From contig JACQBC010000030.1 of the NCBI GenBank assembly GCA_016194635.1, forward strand, positions 62,001-126,000: DNA of 64,000 nt. Reading direction: 5' to 3'. Under the pieces are notes generated by a model. The model was given only the letters and a program-made list of their open reading frames with translations, searched no databases and was not told where the DNA came from. A program made the position numbers and the translations under genes. This DNA is from Gammaproteobacteria bacterium. GTDB taxonomy: Bacteria > Pseudomonadota > Gammaproteobacteria > UBA6429 > Thiohalophilaceae. Of this stretch, positions 47,960 to 59,018 are shown in pieces; the stretch's first letter is position 1, and the number at the start of each line of letters is the position of its first letter.

Positions 47960-48122
47960 AACATCTCCTTATTGGGTTTGAGTTTAGTGCGAAGCGGCCG
48001 GATTAGGGATGGATAGCACGCCTCGCTACGGTACGTCGAACCAGCGACCCGCCGATCGACACGTGGGGCAAAAAAATATTGTGGTATACCTGATCCCCGC
48101 CTTTCCCGCGCGGCAGAAGGGG

Positions 48123-48812
48123 TTATACTGTTTTGATCCAATTTTTAACAAATGGAATCGTTAAGCGTCGTTGCTGTTGTAACGACGCCTGATCTAAACG
48201 ATCCAGCATGGCAAACAGGTGGTGCATATCGCGTGGTAGTTGTTTAAGCAGATACCCCGCCACCTCGCCGGAAAGCTCAAGACCACGCCGCTGGGCGCGC
48301 AATTGCAAGGCCGCGATCTTTTGAGCATCGGTTAAGGTTTGGAGTTGAAACGTAAGTCCCCACGCCAAACGCGAGGCAAGGTCACTCAGCTGTATTTCCA
48401 GGGCGGTAGGCGATACCTTGGCCGTAACATACAAGCGCCCACGTTGATCCCGCACCCGGTTGAATAAATGAAACAGTTCTTCTTCCCATTGGGTTTGCCG
48501 CGCGATGCTATCGACATCGTCGATACAAACAACATCAGCATTATCCAAGCCTTCAAGCACCGCCGGGGTTAAACTTTCATCGCCACGCAGCGGCAAATAC
48601 ATGACCGAGTCGCCACGCTGTACGGCGGCGTGACACGCGGCTTGCAGCAGATGGCTTTTACCTGTGCCCGCAGCACCCCATAGGTATAACAAGGGTTCCG
48701 TGCCCTCTTGTAAGACGCGTACCAGGTCACGATTATCCGCGGGGTAAAAATTCTCGAAGGTAGTCGCCGCGTCAAGGCGAATGCCTAAGGGCAGTTGCTC
48801 CGGCGCCGTCAT
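48123..48812 (-). CDS. hda: DnaA regulatory inactivator Hda
   Basis: The 229-residue protein is a DnaA-like AAA+ domain without the DNA-binding C-terminus: Walker A WGAAGTGKSHLLQA, Walker B VVCIDDVDSIA, and the DnaA-type FNRVRDQRGRLYVTA. An N-terminal QLPLGIRL peptide fits the beta-clamp-binding motif of Hda. With the clamp it stimulates ATP hydrolysis by DnaA and limits re-initiation. It lies 4 bases downstream of the permease gene. Confidence 0.92.
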   Translation of the reverse strand: MTAPEQLPLGIRLDAATTFENFYPADNRDLVRVLQEGTEPLLYLWGAAGTGKSHLLQAACHAAVQRGDSVMYLPLRGDESLTPAVLEGLDNADVVCIDDVDSIARQTQWEEELFHLFNRVRDQRGRLYVTAKVSPTALEIQLSDLASRLAWGLTFQLQTLTDAQKIAALQLRAQRRGLELSGEVAGYLLKQLPRDMHHLFAMLDRLDQASLQQQRRLTIPFVKNWIKTV

Positions 48813-48816
48813 AGTT

Positions 48817-49869
48817 TTATGGGTGTGAATACAGCCGGCTGGTTAGGTAATGCTCGTGCATATAACGTATGACTACGGCAATCACGGCAGCCGTGGGCAG
48901 CGCCAGTAACACTCCTAAAAATCCAAACAATTGCCCGCCGGCCAGCACCGCGAAGATCACCGCCAGCGGATGCAAGCCAATCCGATCACCTATCAATAGA
49001 GGAGTCAACACCATGCCTTCAAACAATTGGGCAATGCCAAATACAATCGCAACATAAATAATATGCGTTGCATCATGAAATTGCATGGCCGCCGCCAAAC
49101 ACGCCAATAACAAACCGATAATAAGCCCAAGATACGGGACAAAACTCAACATACCGGCGACCACCGCGACGAACAAAGCCAGATCCAAACCGACAATACT
49201 CAAACCAACGCTATAAAATAACACCAGCGCAAGCATAACCAGCAATTGTCCACGCAAAAACGCCCCCAACACCTGATCGGATGCCTTGGTCAATCGCACC
49301 ACCACCGGTTCGATACGGCGCGGTAATAAGGTATGGATGCGAGTAATGAATACATTCCAATCGCGCAACAGGTAAAAAGTCACCACGGGGATCAATAACA
49401 AAGTCGCAAGCCACGAGAACAATGTCACGGTTGAGCGGGTAATATACTTTACGATCGAACCGGCCGCGCCGCCCGCCTCTTGCCAATGCGCTGTCAGGGT
49501 GGATTTGAGTTGTTCGGTATCAAACGACATATCGATTCCGAGTTTTTGCTGCGCCCATGGGACAAATTGTTGTTGTACGACGTCGATATAGTGCGGTAAC
49601 ACCTTAAACACCAATAACAGTTGCCGTTGTAACATTGGCAACAAGAGCATAATCGCAGCCACAAACACCGCACCAAAAGCGATAAAAACCAGGATCACCA
49701 CAACGGTCCGGGAAACACGCCAACGCACCAGACGCTCTACCACGGGATCGGCGATATACGCCAAGATCGCCGCGCTCATGAACGGTGTGAGTATCGGCGC
49801 CAACAGGTATACCAGCACCGCCGCTACGACCCCGCCACCCAGCCAAAACCACTTATCGGAATCTATCAT
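48817..49869 (-). CDS. AI-2E family transporter (PerM-like)
   Basis: The 350-residue protein has about eight helices and the family segments LAPILTPFMSAAILAYIADPVVERL, VVTFYLLRDWNVFITRIHTLLP, FVPYLGLIIG and the C-terminal GGQLFGFLGVLLALPTAAVI. PerM is a common neighbour of hda in gammaproteobacteria. The substrate is not known from sequence. It overlaps the CDP-alcohol transferase gene by 4 bases. Confidence 0.9.
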   Translation of the reverse strand: MIDSDKWFWLGGGVVAAVLVYLLAPILTPFMSAAILAYIADPVVERLVRWRVSRTVVVILVFIAFGAVFVAAIMLLLPMLQRQLLLVFKVLPHYIDVVQQQFVPWAQQKLGIDMSFDTEQLKSTLTAHWQEAGGAAGSIVKYITRSTVTLFSWLATLLLIPVVTFYLLRDWNVFITRIHTLLPRRIEPVVVRLTKASDQVLGAFLRGQLLVMLALVLFYSVGLSIVGLDLALFVAVVAGMLSFVPYLGLIIGLLLACLAAAMQFHDATHIIYVAIVFGIAQLFEGMVLTPLLIGDRIGLHPLAVIFAVLAGGQLFGFLGVLLALPTAAVIAVVIRYMHEHYLTSRLYSHP

Positions 49870-50435
49870 GCGCTAGACCGGGTTTTAAGACTGAGCAAGA
49901 TGCGTCGTGACCAGCACTGTATATAGGCAAACCCGCTGAGCAAGGTCGATAACGCCGTTATACTGATGGAGAATTGCAGCATTAACGGCGGGAACCCCCC
50001 CGCCCCGGGCAATGCCGATAGACTAAACAACAACTCCAGAATTAAAATAATTTGCAGCACGGTGTTAACTTTACTGATCCATAACGGTTGCATGGTGGCG
50101 TCCTTGACCGCGTAACGGTATAGCGCCGCGCCCACCACGATAATACTGTCCCGGCCCAAGACTAAGACCACCAACCACGCCGGTAACCGTTCCTCTATAC
50201 CTAATACCAGGTAACATCCCACCAGCAATAATTTATCTCCGATGGGATCCAAGTAACTGCCCAAGCGGGTCCGCCAATTGAACCGTCGAGCCAGAAAACC
50301 ATCAACCGCATCGCTAACGCCTGCGATCAAAAATAATAGTAATGCCTTGTTATAGTCGTGGTGCCAGAGCAAATACAGGGTCGGTGCAACCACGACGATG
50401 CGTGCAATACTGATAATATTCGGCAAATATTTCAC
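49866..50435 (-). CDS. CDP-alcohol phosphatidyltransferase (PgsA-like)
   Basis: The 189-residue membrane enzyme shows DAVDGFLARRFNWRTRLGSYLDPIGDKLLL, the complete D-G-x2-A-R-x8-G-x3-D-x3-D motif. The early NIISIARIVVVAPTLYLL and size fit phosphatidylglycerophosphate synthase or a close relative; cardiolipin-type synthases of this family are an alternative. It overlaps both neighbours by 4 bases. Confidence 0.87.
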   Translation of the reverse strand: MKYLPNIISIARIVVVAPTLYLLWHHDYNKALLLFLIAGVSDAVDGFLARRFNWRTRLGSYLDPIGDKLLLVGCYLVLGIEERLPAWLVVLVLGRDSIIVVGAALYRYAVKDATMQPLWISKVNTVLQIILILELLFSLSALPGAGGFPPLMLQFSISITALSTLLSGFAYIQCWSRRILLSLKTRSSA

Positions 50436-51559
50436 GGTACCAGTCGATAGGTCAATTCAGGTGTCGGTGTAGCGATCTGACTCGCACCAATCGGAGTTGG
50501 GCTTGGGCTCGCCGCCGCGGTCGTATCTTGTACCTCGGCACTGAATATTTCACTCAATGAAACAGCCCGCGCCAACCCTAACCTGCCACCCTGTGTAGTG
50601 ACGCGAAATATGGCCATATCGGCCTGAACCCACTGTGGGCTCACCGATTTCACCTGACTAAGCGAGCGCAAGTATTTTACGCTGCGATTAAAATCGGTGA
50701 GTGTATGGATCCCCTTTACCTGGACCAGTACCACGGAATCTTCCCCCTGTACCAACTGCGCATAGCGTTGTGCGAGAGCTTCGGCGGTTTTATCCACCCC
50801 CAGCCCCACCGCCGCCTCCAGGTCGACATTATTCACCGCCCAATCCAGTTTGCGGCCTTCATGATATAGCGTCCAATTCGCATTCCATTGACCGTTCGGC
50901 AACAACAATAGCCGTCCGACCAAAATAGCATCGCTCGGGTAATGTTGCGACGCCTGGCGAATGGCGACATCATTATTGACCCATACATCATTAATTTGAA
51001 TGGTATTGCGATCATTCAAATCCATTTGTGGCAAGCGTATCGGCAGACCACGCCGCTGCGCACGCTGTTCAAGAGCAAGCCGCAACGGATTATCGCTGGC
51101 CTGACCAATCACATCACGCCGCGCATGTTCGTCGCTCACCAGCCACACCAACGTGGACGGCCGGGTTTTATCCCACACCGGAATGTTATTTTCACGTAAT
51201 AGTTTATTGACAACGACCGGATCAAATTTAACCCATAACTCTAGATTATTCCCGTCTGCGCCTGCGGCCCCCGCCGGGGTGGCTTCACGATACCGGAATT
51301 GTTGCGCATAATTGGTGGCATTCACCAATGAGGCCTTGATGCGCGGATACTCCTCGGATTCACCGATTTGGCTACGCCCCGAGACCCGGGTTAATACCTC
51401 AACCAGCGCCGCACGAATCGCGTCATCCCGCGCTTGCCGATCTTGTGACTTCACCGGGATCGTGGCTTCATACATGTCGGCGACCACGTCGGCCCGGCTA
51501 AGCGGGAGCGATAGCAGTACTACCAGGGCTAGCAGCGGATAAAAACAACGGTACAGCAT
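50432..51559 (-). CDS. Exported DUF2066 protein
   Basis: From the ATG at 51559 (MLYRCFYPLLALVVLL) the product has 375 residues: a signal peptide (about 1-24), then the DUF2066 core (VADMYEATIPVKSQDRQARDDAIRAALVEVLTRVSGRS) and SPQWVQADMAIFRVTTQGG. The C-terminus is low in complexity (ASPSPTPIGASQ). DUF2066 genes usually stand next to purM in gammaproteobacteria, as here; the role is unknown. The frame extends to 51610 but that start is less likely. Confidence 0.88.
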   Translation of the reverse strand: MLYRCFYPLLALVVLLSLPLSRADVVADMYEATIPVKSQDRQARDDAIRAALVEVLTRVSGRSQIGESEEYPRIKASLVNATNYAQQFRYREATPAGAAGADGNNLELWVKFDPVVVNKLLRENNIPVWDKTRPSTLVWLVSDEHARRDVIGQASDNPLRLALEQRAQRRGLPIRLPQMDLNDRNTIQINDVWVNNDVAIRQASQHYPSDAILVGRLLLLPNGQWNANWTLYHEGRKLDWAVNNVDLEAAVGLGVDKTAEALAQRYAQLVQGEDSVVLVQVKGIHTLTDFNRSVKYLRSLSQVKSVSPQWVQADMAIFRVTTQGGRLGLARAVSLSEIFSAEVQDTTAAASPSPTPIGASQIATPTPELTYRLVP

Positions 51560-51701
51560 TATTGCGGCCTTCTTGTTGTGGGACAAACGATGGTGCATTC
51601 CCTGCCTCAAGCGAACTTGTTAAGATCGTATTATCACCTACCCCGTGGCGGCGCACAAAGCCCGCGCCTCGCATATATAGTTAATTTAAAAGGAAATCGC
51701 C

Positions 51702-52763
51702 GTGTCACAACCTAAAAACCCTAGCGGACCCCGCCTGAATTCACTGAGTTATCGGGACGCCGGGGTGGATATCGATGCCGGCGATGCCCTCGTCGAACGG
51801 ATTAAACCCTTCGCTAAACGCACCCTGCGCCCGGAAGTGCTGGCCGATCTCGGTGGGTTTGGCGCATTGTTTCGCTTGGACCTGAGCCGTTTCCGTAAAC
51901 CGGTCTTGGTCTCGGGTACCGATGGGGTGGGGACTAAACTCAAACTCGCCATACAACTGCGCCAACACAACACCATTGGGATTGATCTGGTCGCCATGTC
52001 GGTGAATGACGTGGTTGTACAAGGGGCTGAGCCGCTGTTCTTTTTAGACTATTACTCGACAGGCCAACTGCAGGTGGATACCGCCGCCGAGGTGATTAAA
52101 GGGGTTGCCGCCGGTTGTGAACAGGCTGGTTGCGCCTTGATCGGCGGTGAAACCGCCGAAATGCCCGGCCTGTATGCCCAGGACGATTACGATCTCGCCG
52201 GGTTCTGTGTCGGTATCGTGGATGAAGAAAAAATCATTAATGGTTCGAGCGTGGCCGTGGGCGATGCCATCATCGGACTGGGTTCCAGCGGTCCGCATTC
52301 CAATGGCTATTCGTTAATTCGCAAGATCATTGCAACGGTCAACGCCGATCTCGGCCAATCCTTTGAGGATACCACCTTAGGGGACAAACTGTTGACGCCC
52401 ACCCGGATCTATGTCAAGCCCTTGTTATCGCTATTTGCCAACGTAACGGTGAAGGCGCTGGCACATATCACCGGGGGCGGGCTATTGGAAAATATACCCC
52501 GCGTATTACCTATGCACACCATCGCGAGCCTCCAGGCCAATGCCTGGCACACGCCGGCGATATTCCAATGGCTACAACAGCAGGGGAATGTCGCATCACA
52601 GGAAATGTACCGCACCTTTAATTGTGGTATTGGTATGGTGGTGGTGGTTGATCAGCAGCACACGGCACGTGTATTACAGCACTTTATTACCCACCAGCTT
52701 CCCGCCTGGCAGATCGGCACCATCATCCCCGGTAAAGGGGAACCGATCGTGCAAATAAATTAA
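51702..52763 (+). CDS. purM: Phosphoribosylformylglycinamidine cyclo-ligase
   Basis: The 353-residue enzyme (GTG at 51702, AAAGGAAATCGCC upstream) begins with [24 protein letters not shown] and has [25 protein letters not shown] and GPHSNGYSL. It closes the imidazole ring in purine synthesis. purN follows by 10 bases. Confidence 0.96.
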   Translation: MSQPKNPSGPRLNSLSYRDAGVDIDAGDALVERIKPFAKRTLRPEVLADLGGFGALFRLDLSRFRKPVLVSGTDGVGTKLKLAIQLRQHNTIGIDLVAMSVNDVVVQGAEPLFFLDYYSTGQLQVDTAAEVIKGVAAGCEQAGCALIGGETAEMPGLYAQDDYDLAGFCVGIVDEEKIINGSSVAVGDAIIGLGSSGPHSNGYSLIRKIIATVNADLGQSFEDTTLGDKLLTPTRIYVKPLLSLFANVTVKALAHITGGGLLENIPRVLPMHTIASLQANAWHTPAIFQWLQQQGNVASQEMYRTFNCGIGMVVVVDQQHTARVLQHFITHQLPAWQIGTIIPGKGEPIVQIN

Positions 52764-52773
52764 CCCCAGGGAA

Positions 52774-53430
52774 ATGAGTCTCCCCCCTGCAAGTAGTTTT
52801 TCCCTGGTCGTTCTGATTTCAGGTGAAGGCAGCAACCTACAGGCCATTCGCGACCATATCGCTGCGGGTGAGTTACCCGCGCAGATTGCCGCCGTGATTA
52901 GCAACCGTTCCCAAGCCCCGGGATTATTGCGCGCGCAGCAGGCCGGAATCACAACCCAGGTGCTTGAAAAAAACCTCTATCCCGACCCTAACGCGTATGA
53001 CCGTGCACTGCTGGCGATAATCGATCAATACCGGCCTGCGCTGGTGGTGCTAGCGGGATTTATGCGGATTCTGACCGACGATTTTGTCCGGCATTACTCC
53101 GGCCGGCTGATCAATATTCATCCTTCTTTGTTACCGAAATACAAGGGATTACATACCCATCAACGCGCCCTGCAGGCGGCAGACAGTGAACACGGCGCCA
53201 GTGTGCATTTTGTCACGCCGGAGCTCGACAGCGGCCCTGTTATTCTGCAAGCCAAGGTACCTATCTTGCCCGGAGACGACGCGGAAAAACTGCGCCAACG
53301 GGTGCAGCAGGTCGAACATCGGCTCTATCCTGAGGCGCTACGCCTCCTGGCGACAGGCCGGGTTCAGCTTTTGGGTGCTACAGTGTATCTCGATGGACAA
53401 CCCCTACTGCGACCACCTGTCAGCACCTGA
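52774..53430 (+). CDS. purN: Phosphoribosylglycinamide formyltransferase
   Basis: The 218-residue enzyme has VLISGEGSNLQAI, the catalytic NIHPSLLPKYKGLHTHQRAL (Asn and His) and GASVHFVTPELDSGPVILQ (Asp). It transfers a formyl group from formyl-tetrahydrofolate to GAR. It is cotranscribed with purM and followed by a DUF3108 gene 10 bases on. Confidence 0.96.
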   Translation: MSLPPASSFSLVVLISGEGSNLQAIRDHIAAGELPAQIAAVISNRSQAPGLLRAQQAGITTQVLEKNLYPDPNAYDRALLAIIDQYRPALVVLAGFMRILTDDFVRHYSGRLINIHPSLLPKYKGLHTHQRALQAADSEHGASVHFVTPELDSGPVILQAKVPILPGDDAEKLRQRVQQVEHRLYPEALRLLATGRVQLLGATVYLDGQPLLRPPVST

Positions 53431-53440
53431 GCACCGCAAA

Positions 53441-54163
53441 GTGAACCCACGACGCGCTACGTCATTGGTATGTTTGTTATTGGGTTGTGCTCCAGCCATG
53501 GCCGCAAACTGGCTCGATCACGGCTTCAACGCGCACTATAGCGTGACCCGCAACGGGGCTTACCTCGGCGTAAGCCAGAATAGCTGGAAAAAATTGGACA
53601 ACAACCAATGGGAATACCGCGCCGAAATTGAGCCGCGTGGTTTGGTGAGCTTATTTGTCTCGGATCACATCACTGAAATAAGCACCATCGCAACCAACCC
53701 CAATGGACTGCATCCCTTGTTTTATTCACACCTCCACCAAAAACGCAAAAACGACAAAAAATACGAGCTGCGTTTTGACTGGGATAAAAAACAGGTTAAA
53801 TGCACCGATTTTGCACAGCCCTTGGTATTGCCGGAAAATACCCAGGATGTACTGAGTTTTCAATTATATTTAATGCAGCAAGCGCAACAACACTTGGCTT
53901 CATTATCGATCCCCATCGCCACGCGCCGTGATATTACCTTCTACCAGCTGAATTATACCGGCCCAGGAAAACTTGCAACCCCGGCCGGAAAATTTACCAC
54001 CCACAAATTTGAATCAGCCAAGGATGACAAAGAACACTACCAGCTGTGGTTAGCCCAGGAATTAGATTTCTTTCCGGTAAAAATTCAAAAGACCGAAGCG
54101 GATGGGACGGTCATCGAATTGGAATTGCAATCGCTCACCAAAACCACGGCGACAGAGCATTAA
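53441..54163 (+). CDS. Exported DUF3108 protein
   Basis: A GTG at 53441 gives 240 residues; the frame upstream lies inside purN and is not used. A signal peptide (about 1-23, with LVCLLLGCAPAMAA) precedes the DUF3108 domain (HYSVTRNGAYLGVSQNSWKKL, YTGPGKLATPAGKFTTHKFE, LWLAQELDFFPVKIQKTEADG). DUF3108 genes commonly follow purN in gammaproteobacteria. Function is unknown. The 143 bases after it (54164-54306) hold nothing recognisable. Confidence 0.88.
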   Translation: MNPRRATSLVCLLLGCAPAMAANWLDHGFNAHYSVTRNGAYLGVSQNSWKKLDNNQWEYRAEIEPRGLVSLFVSDHITEISTIATNPNGLHPLFYSHLHQKRKNDKKYELRFDWDKKQVKCTDFAQPLVLPENTQDVLSFQLYLMQQAQQHLASLSIPIATRRDITFYQLNYTGPGKLATPAGKFTTHKFESAKDDKEHYQLWLAQELDFFPVKIQKTEADGTVIELELQSLTKTTATEH

Positions 54164-54306
54164 CCTACAACAATACCCCTCCCCAGCTAGCGGCTGTGCA
54201 GCAGGTCGGCCTTTTAGGCGGGCAACGTAGCGACCGGCTTGAAACCCAGGCTACCCCTAAGCCTGCGCCGTTCTGAACCGTGGCTGCAATCCACCGGAAT
54301 CGGCCT

Positions 54307-54873
54307 TTAGGTTTTGGGCAGGGTAACCCCTTTCTGACCTTGGTATTTTCCCCCGCGGTCTTTGTAAGACGTCTCGCAAACCTCGTCGGATTCAAAAAAC
54401 AACATCTGCGCCACCCCTTCGTTGGCATAGATCTTGGCGGGCAAGGGCGAGGTATTGGAAAACTCCAAGGTCACATGACCTTCCCATTCGGGTTCTAACG
54501 GCGTGACATTGACAATGATCCCGCAACGCGCGTAAGTGGATTTACCCAGACATATGGTCAACACGTTACGCGGAATACGAAAGTACTCCACGGTGCGGGC
54601 CAAGGCGAACGAATTGGGTGGGATAATGCACACCTCACCTTTAAAATCCACGAAACTGTGCGCGGAGAAATCCTTGGGGTCAACAATCGCGGAATTGATA
54701 TTGGTGAAAATTTTAAATTCGTTGGCGCAGCGTACATCGTAACCGTAGCTGGAGGTACCGTAGGAAATAATTTTCTGGCCATTGACCTGGCGCATCTGCC
54801 CCGGCTCAAACGGCTCGATCATATTGTGCTGCGCCGCCATGCGGCGTATCCATTTGTCTGCTTTGATACTCAT
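54307..54873 (-). CDS. dcd: dCTP deaminase
   Basis: The 188-residue enzyme (bacterial Dcd about 193) shows [44 protein letters not shown] and [27 protein letters not shown] with the catalytic Glu. It deaminates dCTP to dUTP for dTTP synthesis. It is followed upstream by mrp on the same strand (81-base gap), a common pairing. Confidence 0.96.
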   Translation of the reverse strand: MSIKADKWIRRMAAQHNMIEPFEPGQMRQVNGQKIISYGTSSYGYDVRCANEFKIFTNINSAIVDPKDFSAHSFVDFKGEVCIIPPNSFALARTVEYFRIPRNVLTICLGKSTYARCGIIVNVTPLEPEWEGHVTLEFSNTSPLPAKIYANEGVAQMLFFESDEVCETSYKDRGGKYQGQKGVTLPKT

Positions 54874-54953
54874 CGCGCCCGCCCTGAAATTAGCAACGCG
54901 CGCATGCTAACGTGTGGGCGGGTGGTGTACAAGCTATGGGTAGGGTCGATGTG

Positions 54954-56045
54954 TTAGTTATTCTGAATAACAATCTTCGGAAACGCCGCGCTGAAGTCCT
55001 TGGCCTTCTGCGACAGCTTGGCGGCGATACGGCGGGCGATATCGCGGTAAATCTGCGCGATTTTGCCTTCCGGATCGGCCACCACCGAGGGCTTACCGGC
55101 GTCCGTGGATTCACAGATCGACATATCCAAGGGCAGCGAGCCGAGTAAATCAATATGGTATTGATCCGCCATGCGCTGACCGCCGCCGGCCCCAAAAATA
55201 TGCTCGGCATGGCCGCACTTGGAGCAGATGTGAATACTCATGTTTTCAACAATACCCAGGACGGGCACTTCAACCTTTTCAAACATCTTTAAACCCTTGC
55301 GGGCATCGAGCAGGGCAATGTCTTGCGGCGTGGTGACGATCACCGCGCCCGTGACCGGCACTTTCTGGGCCAGGGTCAATTGGGTATCACCGGTTCCGGG
55401 AGGAAGGTCAACGATTAAATAGTCCACGTCTCTCCACTGGGTGTCGTTGAGCAATTGTTCTAACGCTTGGGTCACCATCGGGCCGCGCCAGATCATCGGG
55501 GTTTCTTCGTCGATGAGAAAGCCAATCGACATGGATTGCAGGTGATAACTCATTACCGGCTCCAGGGACTTGCCGTCCTTGGATTCAGGTTGCTGGTGTA
55601 CACCCAGCATCCGCGGTTGGCTAGGACCGTAAATATCGGCATCCAAAATACCCACCGTAGCGCCTTCGGCCGACAGCGCCAGGGCCAGATTCACGGCGGT
55701 GGTGGATTTACCCACGCCGCCCTTACCGGAGGCGATGGCGATGATGTTCTTCACACCGTTGATCATCTTCACACCTTTTTGCACGGTGTGCGCGGTGATT
55801 TTACAGCTGACATTGACTTCAACGTCGCTTACCCCAGGAAGGGTTTTGATTTTTTCTTTGAGGGTAGCGGTAAGCACCGGGATATAACCTTTGGCAGGAA
55901 ATCCCAGTGCGATATCCACTTTGATTTTATCACCGTTGATTTTTATATCTTTAACGGCCTTGCTGGTGACTAAATCCTTCTCCAGGTACGGGTCGATGTA
56001 TTCTTTGAGTTTGTCTTCAACCTGTTGGGGGGAGACGCTCGCCAT
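54954..56045 (-). CDS. mrp: Iron-sulfur carrier ATPase Mrp/ApbC
   Basis: The 363-residue protein has an N-terminal DUF59 domain (1-95) and a P-loop ATPase with ASGKGGVGKSTTAVNLALALS and DLPPGTGDTQLTLAQ. The C-terminal CSKCGH provides the CxxC that bridges a 4Fe-4S cluster in the dimer. It delivers Fe-S clusters to apoproteins. It lies back-to-back with metG, with a SpoU gene between, across a 237-base gap. Confidence 0.94.
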   Translation of the reverse strand: MASVSPQQVEDKLKEYIDPYLEKDLVTSKAVKDIKINGDKIKVDIALGFPAKGYIPVLTATLKEKIKTLPGVSDVEVNVSCKITAHTVQKGVKMINGVKNIIAIASGKGGVGKSTTAVNLALALSAEGATVGILDADIYGPSQPRMLGVHQQPESKDGKSLEPVMSYHLQSMSIGFLIDEETPMIWRGPMVTQALEQLLNDTQWRDVDYLIVDLPPGTGDTQLTLAQKVPVTGAVIVTTPQDIALLDARKGLKMFEKVEVPVLGIVENMSIHICSKCGHAEHIFGAGGGQRMADQYHIDLLGSLPLDMSICESTDAGKPSVVADPEGKIAQIYRDIARRIAAKLSQKAKDFSAAFPKIVIQNN

Positions 56046-56282
56046 ATAATTCTCCTGAATTTCGAGGGTTAAATAACCGAGTAATTTAATCGGACATATT
56101 CTACAACAAATTTTTTAGGATTTCCTAATATACCCCAAATGGACAGTCGTTAGCAGACATCGGCAAGCGTGATAGTCCCTAAGCTAGATTCCGAAGTCCT
56201 TGGACAACCTGGCGGGAAGCGGTGTTGACCCGCACCGAAATGCTCGATTAGCATCGCATCGGACCTCCACCCCGAGCCTCTT

Positions 56283-56873
56283 ATGGAAAACAAGCAACTC
56301 GAACACACGCAGTTCCAACGAGAACCGTGTAAGTATCCGCTGCGTATTCTTGCCGATAATTTTGATCTGCCCACGAATGTTGGAAGCATCTTCAGGATCG
56401 CGGATGCCTTGGGGATTGAAAAGATCTATTTAACCGGCACTTCCCCGTTGCCACCCAATAACAAGCTGCGCAAAGCCTCCCGTGCAACGGAAAAATCCGT
56501 CTCTTATAGCTACCACCGCGATCCACTGGATGTCATCAACCCATTAAGACAACAGGGTTATCGCATCATTAGCTTGGAAATAACCTCAACCAGCACGGCC
56601 CTGCGGGAGTTCCAATTTAATGGCCTAGGCAAACTCTGCCTAATCTTGGGGGCCGAGCGTGCCGGAGTAAGCCAAGCCCTGCTCGACGCGTCGGACCACA
56701 CCGTGCATATTCCGATGTTGGGTCAAAATTCATCATTAAACGTGGCCATGGCATGCGCCATCGCCGTGTATGAACTCACCCAGAAATATTTTGGACGACA
56801 CCCTTCGGAGACACCTCTTTTGGGAGAAAACAATGACAGGCTATTCACTATTTCAGAACCGCCGTTTAGCTAA
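56283..56873 (+). CDS. SpoU/TrmH-family RNA methyltransferase
   Basis: The 196-residue SPOUT enzyme has motif 1 [21 protein letters not shown], motif 2 [16 protein letters not shown] and motif 3 [25 protein letters not shown]. It 2'-O-methylates a tRNA or rRNA nucleotide; the target is not clear (a TrmL or TrmH relative). The gap 56046-56282 before it shows no gene. Confidence 0.9.
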   Translation: MENKQLEHTQFQREPCKYPLRILADNFDLPTNVGSIFRIADALGIEKIYLTGTSPLPPNNKLRKASRATEKSVSYSYHRDPLDVINPLRQQGYRIISLEITSTSTALREFQFNGLGKLCLILGAERAGVSQALLDASDHTVHIPMLGQNSSLNVAMACAIAVYELTQKYFGRHPSETPLLGENNDRLFTISEPPFS

Positions 56874-56950
56874 TCGATGCACCCAACTGGCGATTCGCGA
56901 ATGAAACTGCTAGGGTACGTGGCTTTCGCTACCCACAACTGTATACACAC

Positions 56951-58993
56951 ATGCCAACCGATTCCACACCCCGTCATATCTTGGTTACCAGCGCCCTGCC
57001 CTACGCCAATGGCCCGATCCATTTGGGACATTTGGTGGAATATATCCAAACCGATATTTGGGTACGTTTCCAGAAGCTGCAGGGACATCACTGTACCTAT
57101 GTCTGCGCCGATGATGCCCACGGCACGCCGATCATGCTCAATGCGCAAAAGCTCGGGATTACGCCCGAACAACTGATCGCCCAAACCGATAAAGAACATC
57201 GGGCCGACTTCGCGGGGTTTCTGATTGAGTTTGATAATTATCACTCGACTCATTCCAACGAGAATCGTGAATTAGCCGAATACATTTACCAACAGTTACA
57301 AACCAAGGGTTATATTGTTTCCAGAACCATCCAGCGCCCGTATGACGATAGCAAACAGATGTTCCTGCCGGATCGGTTTATCAAAGGGGAGTGTCCACGT
57401 TGCGGCGCCGCGGACCAATACGGCGATAGTTGCGAAGTCTGCCATGCAACCTATTCCCCCAGCGAGCTTAAAAATCCCCGCTCGACCCTCTCGGGCACCA
57501 CCCCCAGCAACAAAGATACTACCCAGTTCTTTTTTGAATTGGGCAAACTTGAAACCCAACTGCGGCAATGGACCAAGGCTGGAACACTACAACCCGCCAT
57601 CGCCCACAAGCTTGAGGAGTGGTTCATGGTAGGCTTGCAAGATTGGGAAATCTCGCGTGATGCCCCCTATTGGGGTTTTGAAATCCCCGCTGCGCCGGGC
57701 AAATATTTTTACGTGTGGTTGGATGCACCGATTGGCTACATGGCCAGTTTTAAAAATCTTTGTGCGAAACGCCAGGATTTAAAGTTTGCTGACTATTGGA
57801 ATGCCGACAGTCGCCACGAGGTGTATCATTTCATTGGCAAGGATATCGCCTATTTTCATACCTTGTTTTGGCCAGCCATGTTACACGCGGCCGGTTTTCG
57901 GATGCCCAGCGCGGTATATTGTCATGGTTTTCTCACGGTGAATGGCCTGAAGATGTCGAAAAGCCGTGGCACCTTCATTAAGGCACGGACCTACCTGGAC
58001 CATCTCAATCCCGAATATTTACGCTATTACTTTGCAGCGAAGCTAGGCAATGAAATAGATGATCTGGATCTGAATCTAGAAGACTTTACCCAACGGGTAA
58101 ATGCGGATTTGGTTGGTAAAGTGGTTAATATCGCCAGTCGCTGTGCGATGTTTATTAATAAATATTTTGATAACCAACTCTGCCCCGTGACGGGAGAAAC
58201 GCTATTACTATCGCAGTTTAGCCATGCCCTACCGCTAATCGCCGACGACTATGCACAACGGGCATTCAGTTCCGCCATCCGACGGATCATGGCGTTGGCC
58301 GACAGTGCCAATCAATATATCGACGCACAAAAACCCTGGGCGCTGATTAAACAATCCGATCAAACCGCCAAGGTGCAACAGATCTGCAGTGTGGGATTAA
58401 ACCTATTTCGGATCTTGATAGGCGCACTCAAGCCCGTGCTACCCGCTCTTTGCAGCCAAGCGGAAAGTTTTCTCAACATAACACCGTTGACTTGGAACGA
58501 TTTGTCGCGTCCGCTCGGTCCACACCGAATAAACGAATTCACCTCACTGCTCTCCCGTATCGAACCTGCCAAGGTAACCGCCATGGTCGACGCCTCAAAA
58601 GAAGATCTCGCTCCAAGCTCAACCCCAGGCCAGACACCACGACCGGAAAGTGAACCTCTTAAAGCAGAAATCAGCATCGATGATTTCGGCAAAATTGATT
58701 TACGCATTGCCAAAATCATCAGCGCCAGCCATGTCGAGGGCGCGGACAAACTATTACAGCTCAGCGTCGACCTGGGCGAAGGCACACTGCGCAACATCTT
58801 TGCCGGCATCCGCAGCGCCTATGACCCCAAAACCTTGGAAGGACGATTCACCGTGGTGGTTGCCAATTTAGCGCCGCGCAAGATGAAATTCGGTCTGTCC
58901 GAGGGCATGGTCTTGGCCGCCGGGCCCGGTGGCAAAGACCTGTGGATCCTTTCCCCGGATAGCGGTGCACAACCGGGAATGCGCGTAAAATAA
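56951..58993 (+). CDS. metG: Methionyl-tRNA synthetase with C-terminal tRNA-binding domain
   Basis: The 680-residue enzyme (E. coli 677) has the HIGH-type [14 protein letters not shown], the zinc knuckle [17 protein letters not shown], and KMSKS in [11 protein letters not shown]. The C-terminal domain (about 575-680) is a Trbp111/EMAPII-like OB fold ([26 protein letters not shown]). It charges tRNA-Met. It lies between the SpoU gene and rsxB. Confidence 0.96.
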   Translation: MPTDSTPRHILVTSALPYANGPIHLGHLVEYIQTDIWVRFQKLQGHHCTYVCADDAHGTPIMLNAQKLGITPEQLIAQTDKEHRADFAGFLIEFDNYHSTHSNENRELAEYIYQQLQTKGYIVSRTIQRPYDDSKQMFLPDRFIKGECPRCGAADQYGDSCEVCHATYSPSELKNPRSTLSGTTPSNKDTTQFFFELGKLETQLRQWTKAGTLQPAIAHKLEEWFMVGLQDWEISRDAPYWGFEIPAAPGKYFYVWLDAPIGYMASFKNLCAKRQDLKFADYWNADSRHEVYHFIGKDIAYFHTLFWPAMLHAAGFRMPSAVYCHGFLTVNGLKMSKSRGTFIKARTYLDHLNPEYLRYYFAAKLGNEIDDLDLNLEDFTQRVNADLVGKVVNIASRCAMFINKYFDNQLCPVTGETLLLSQFSHALPLIADDYAQRAFSSAIRRIMALADSANQYIDAQKPWALIKQSDQTAKVQQICSVGLNLFRILIGALKPVLPALCSQAESFLNITPLTWNDLSRPLGPHRINEFTSLLSRIEPAKVTAMVDASKEDLAPSSTPGQTPRPESEPLKAEISIDDFGKIDLRIAKIISASHVEGADKLLQLSVDLGEGTLRNIFAGIRSAYDPKTLEGRFTVVVANLAPRKMKFGLSEGMVLAAGPGGKDLWILSPDSGAQPGMRVK

Positions 58994-59018
58994 CTACGGA
59001 GAATACCGTGCTATCGTG

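Noticed and set aside
53186-53440. Long N-terminal extension of the DUF3108 protein inside purN
   Set aside because: The extension lies in another frame of purN; the signal peptide starts right after the GTG at 53441.
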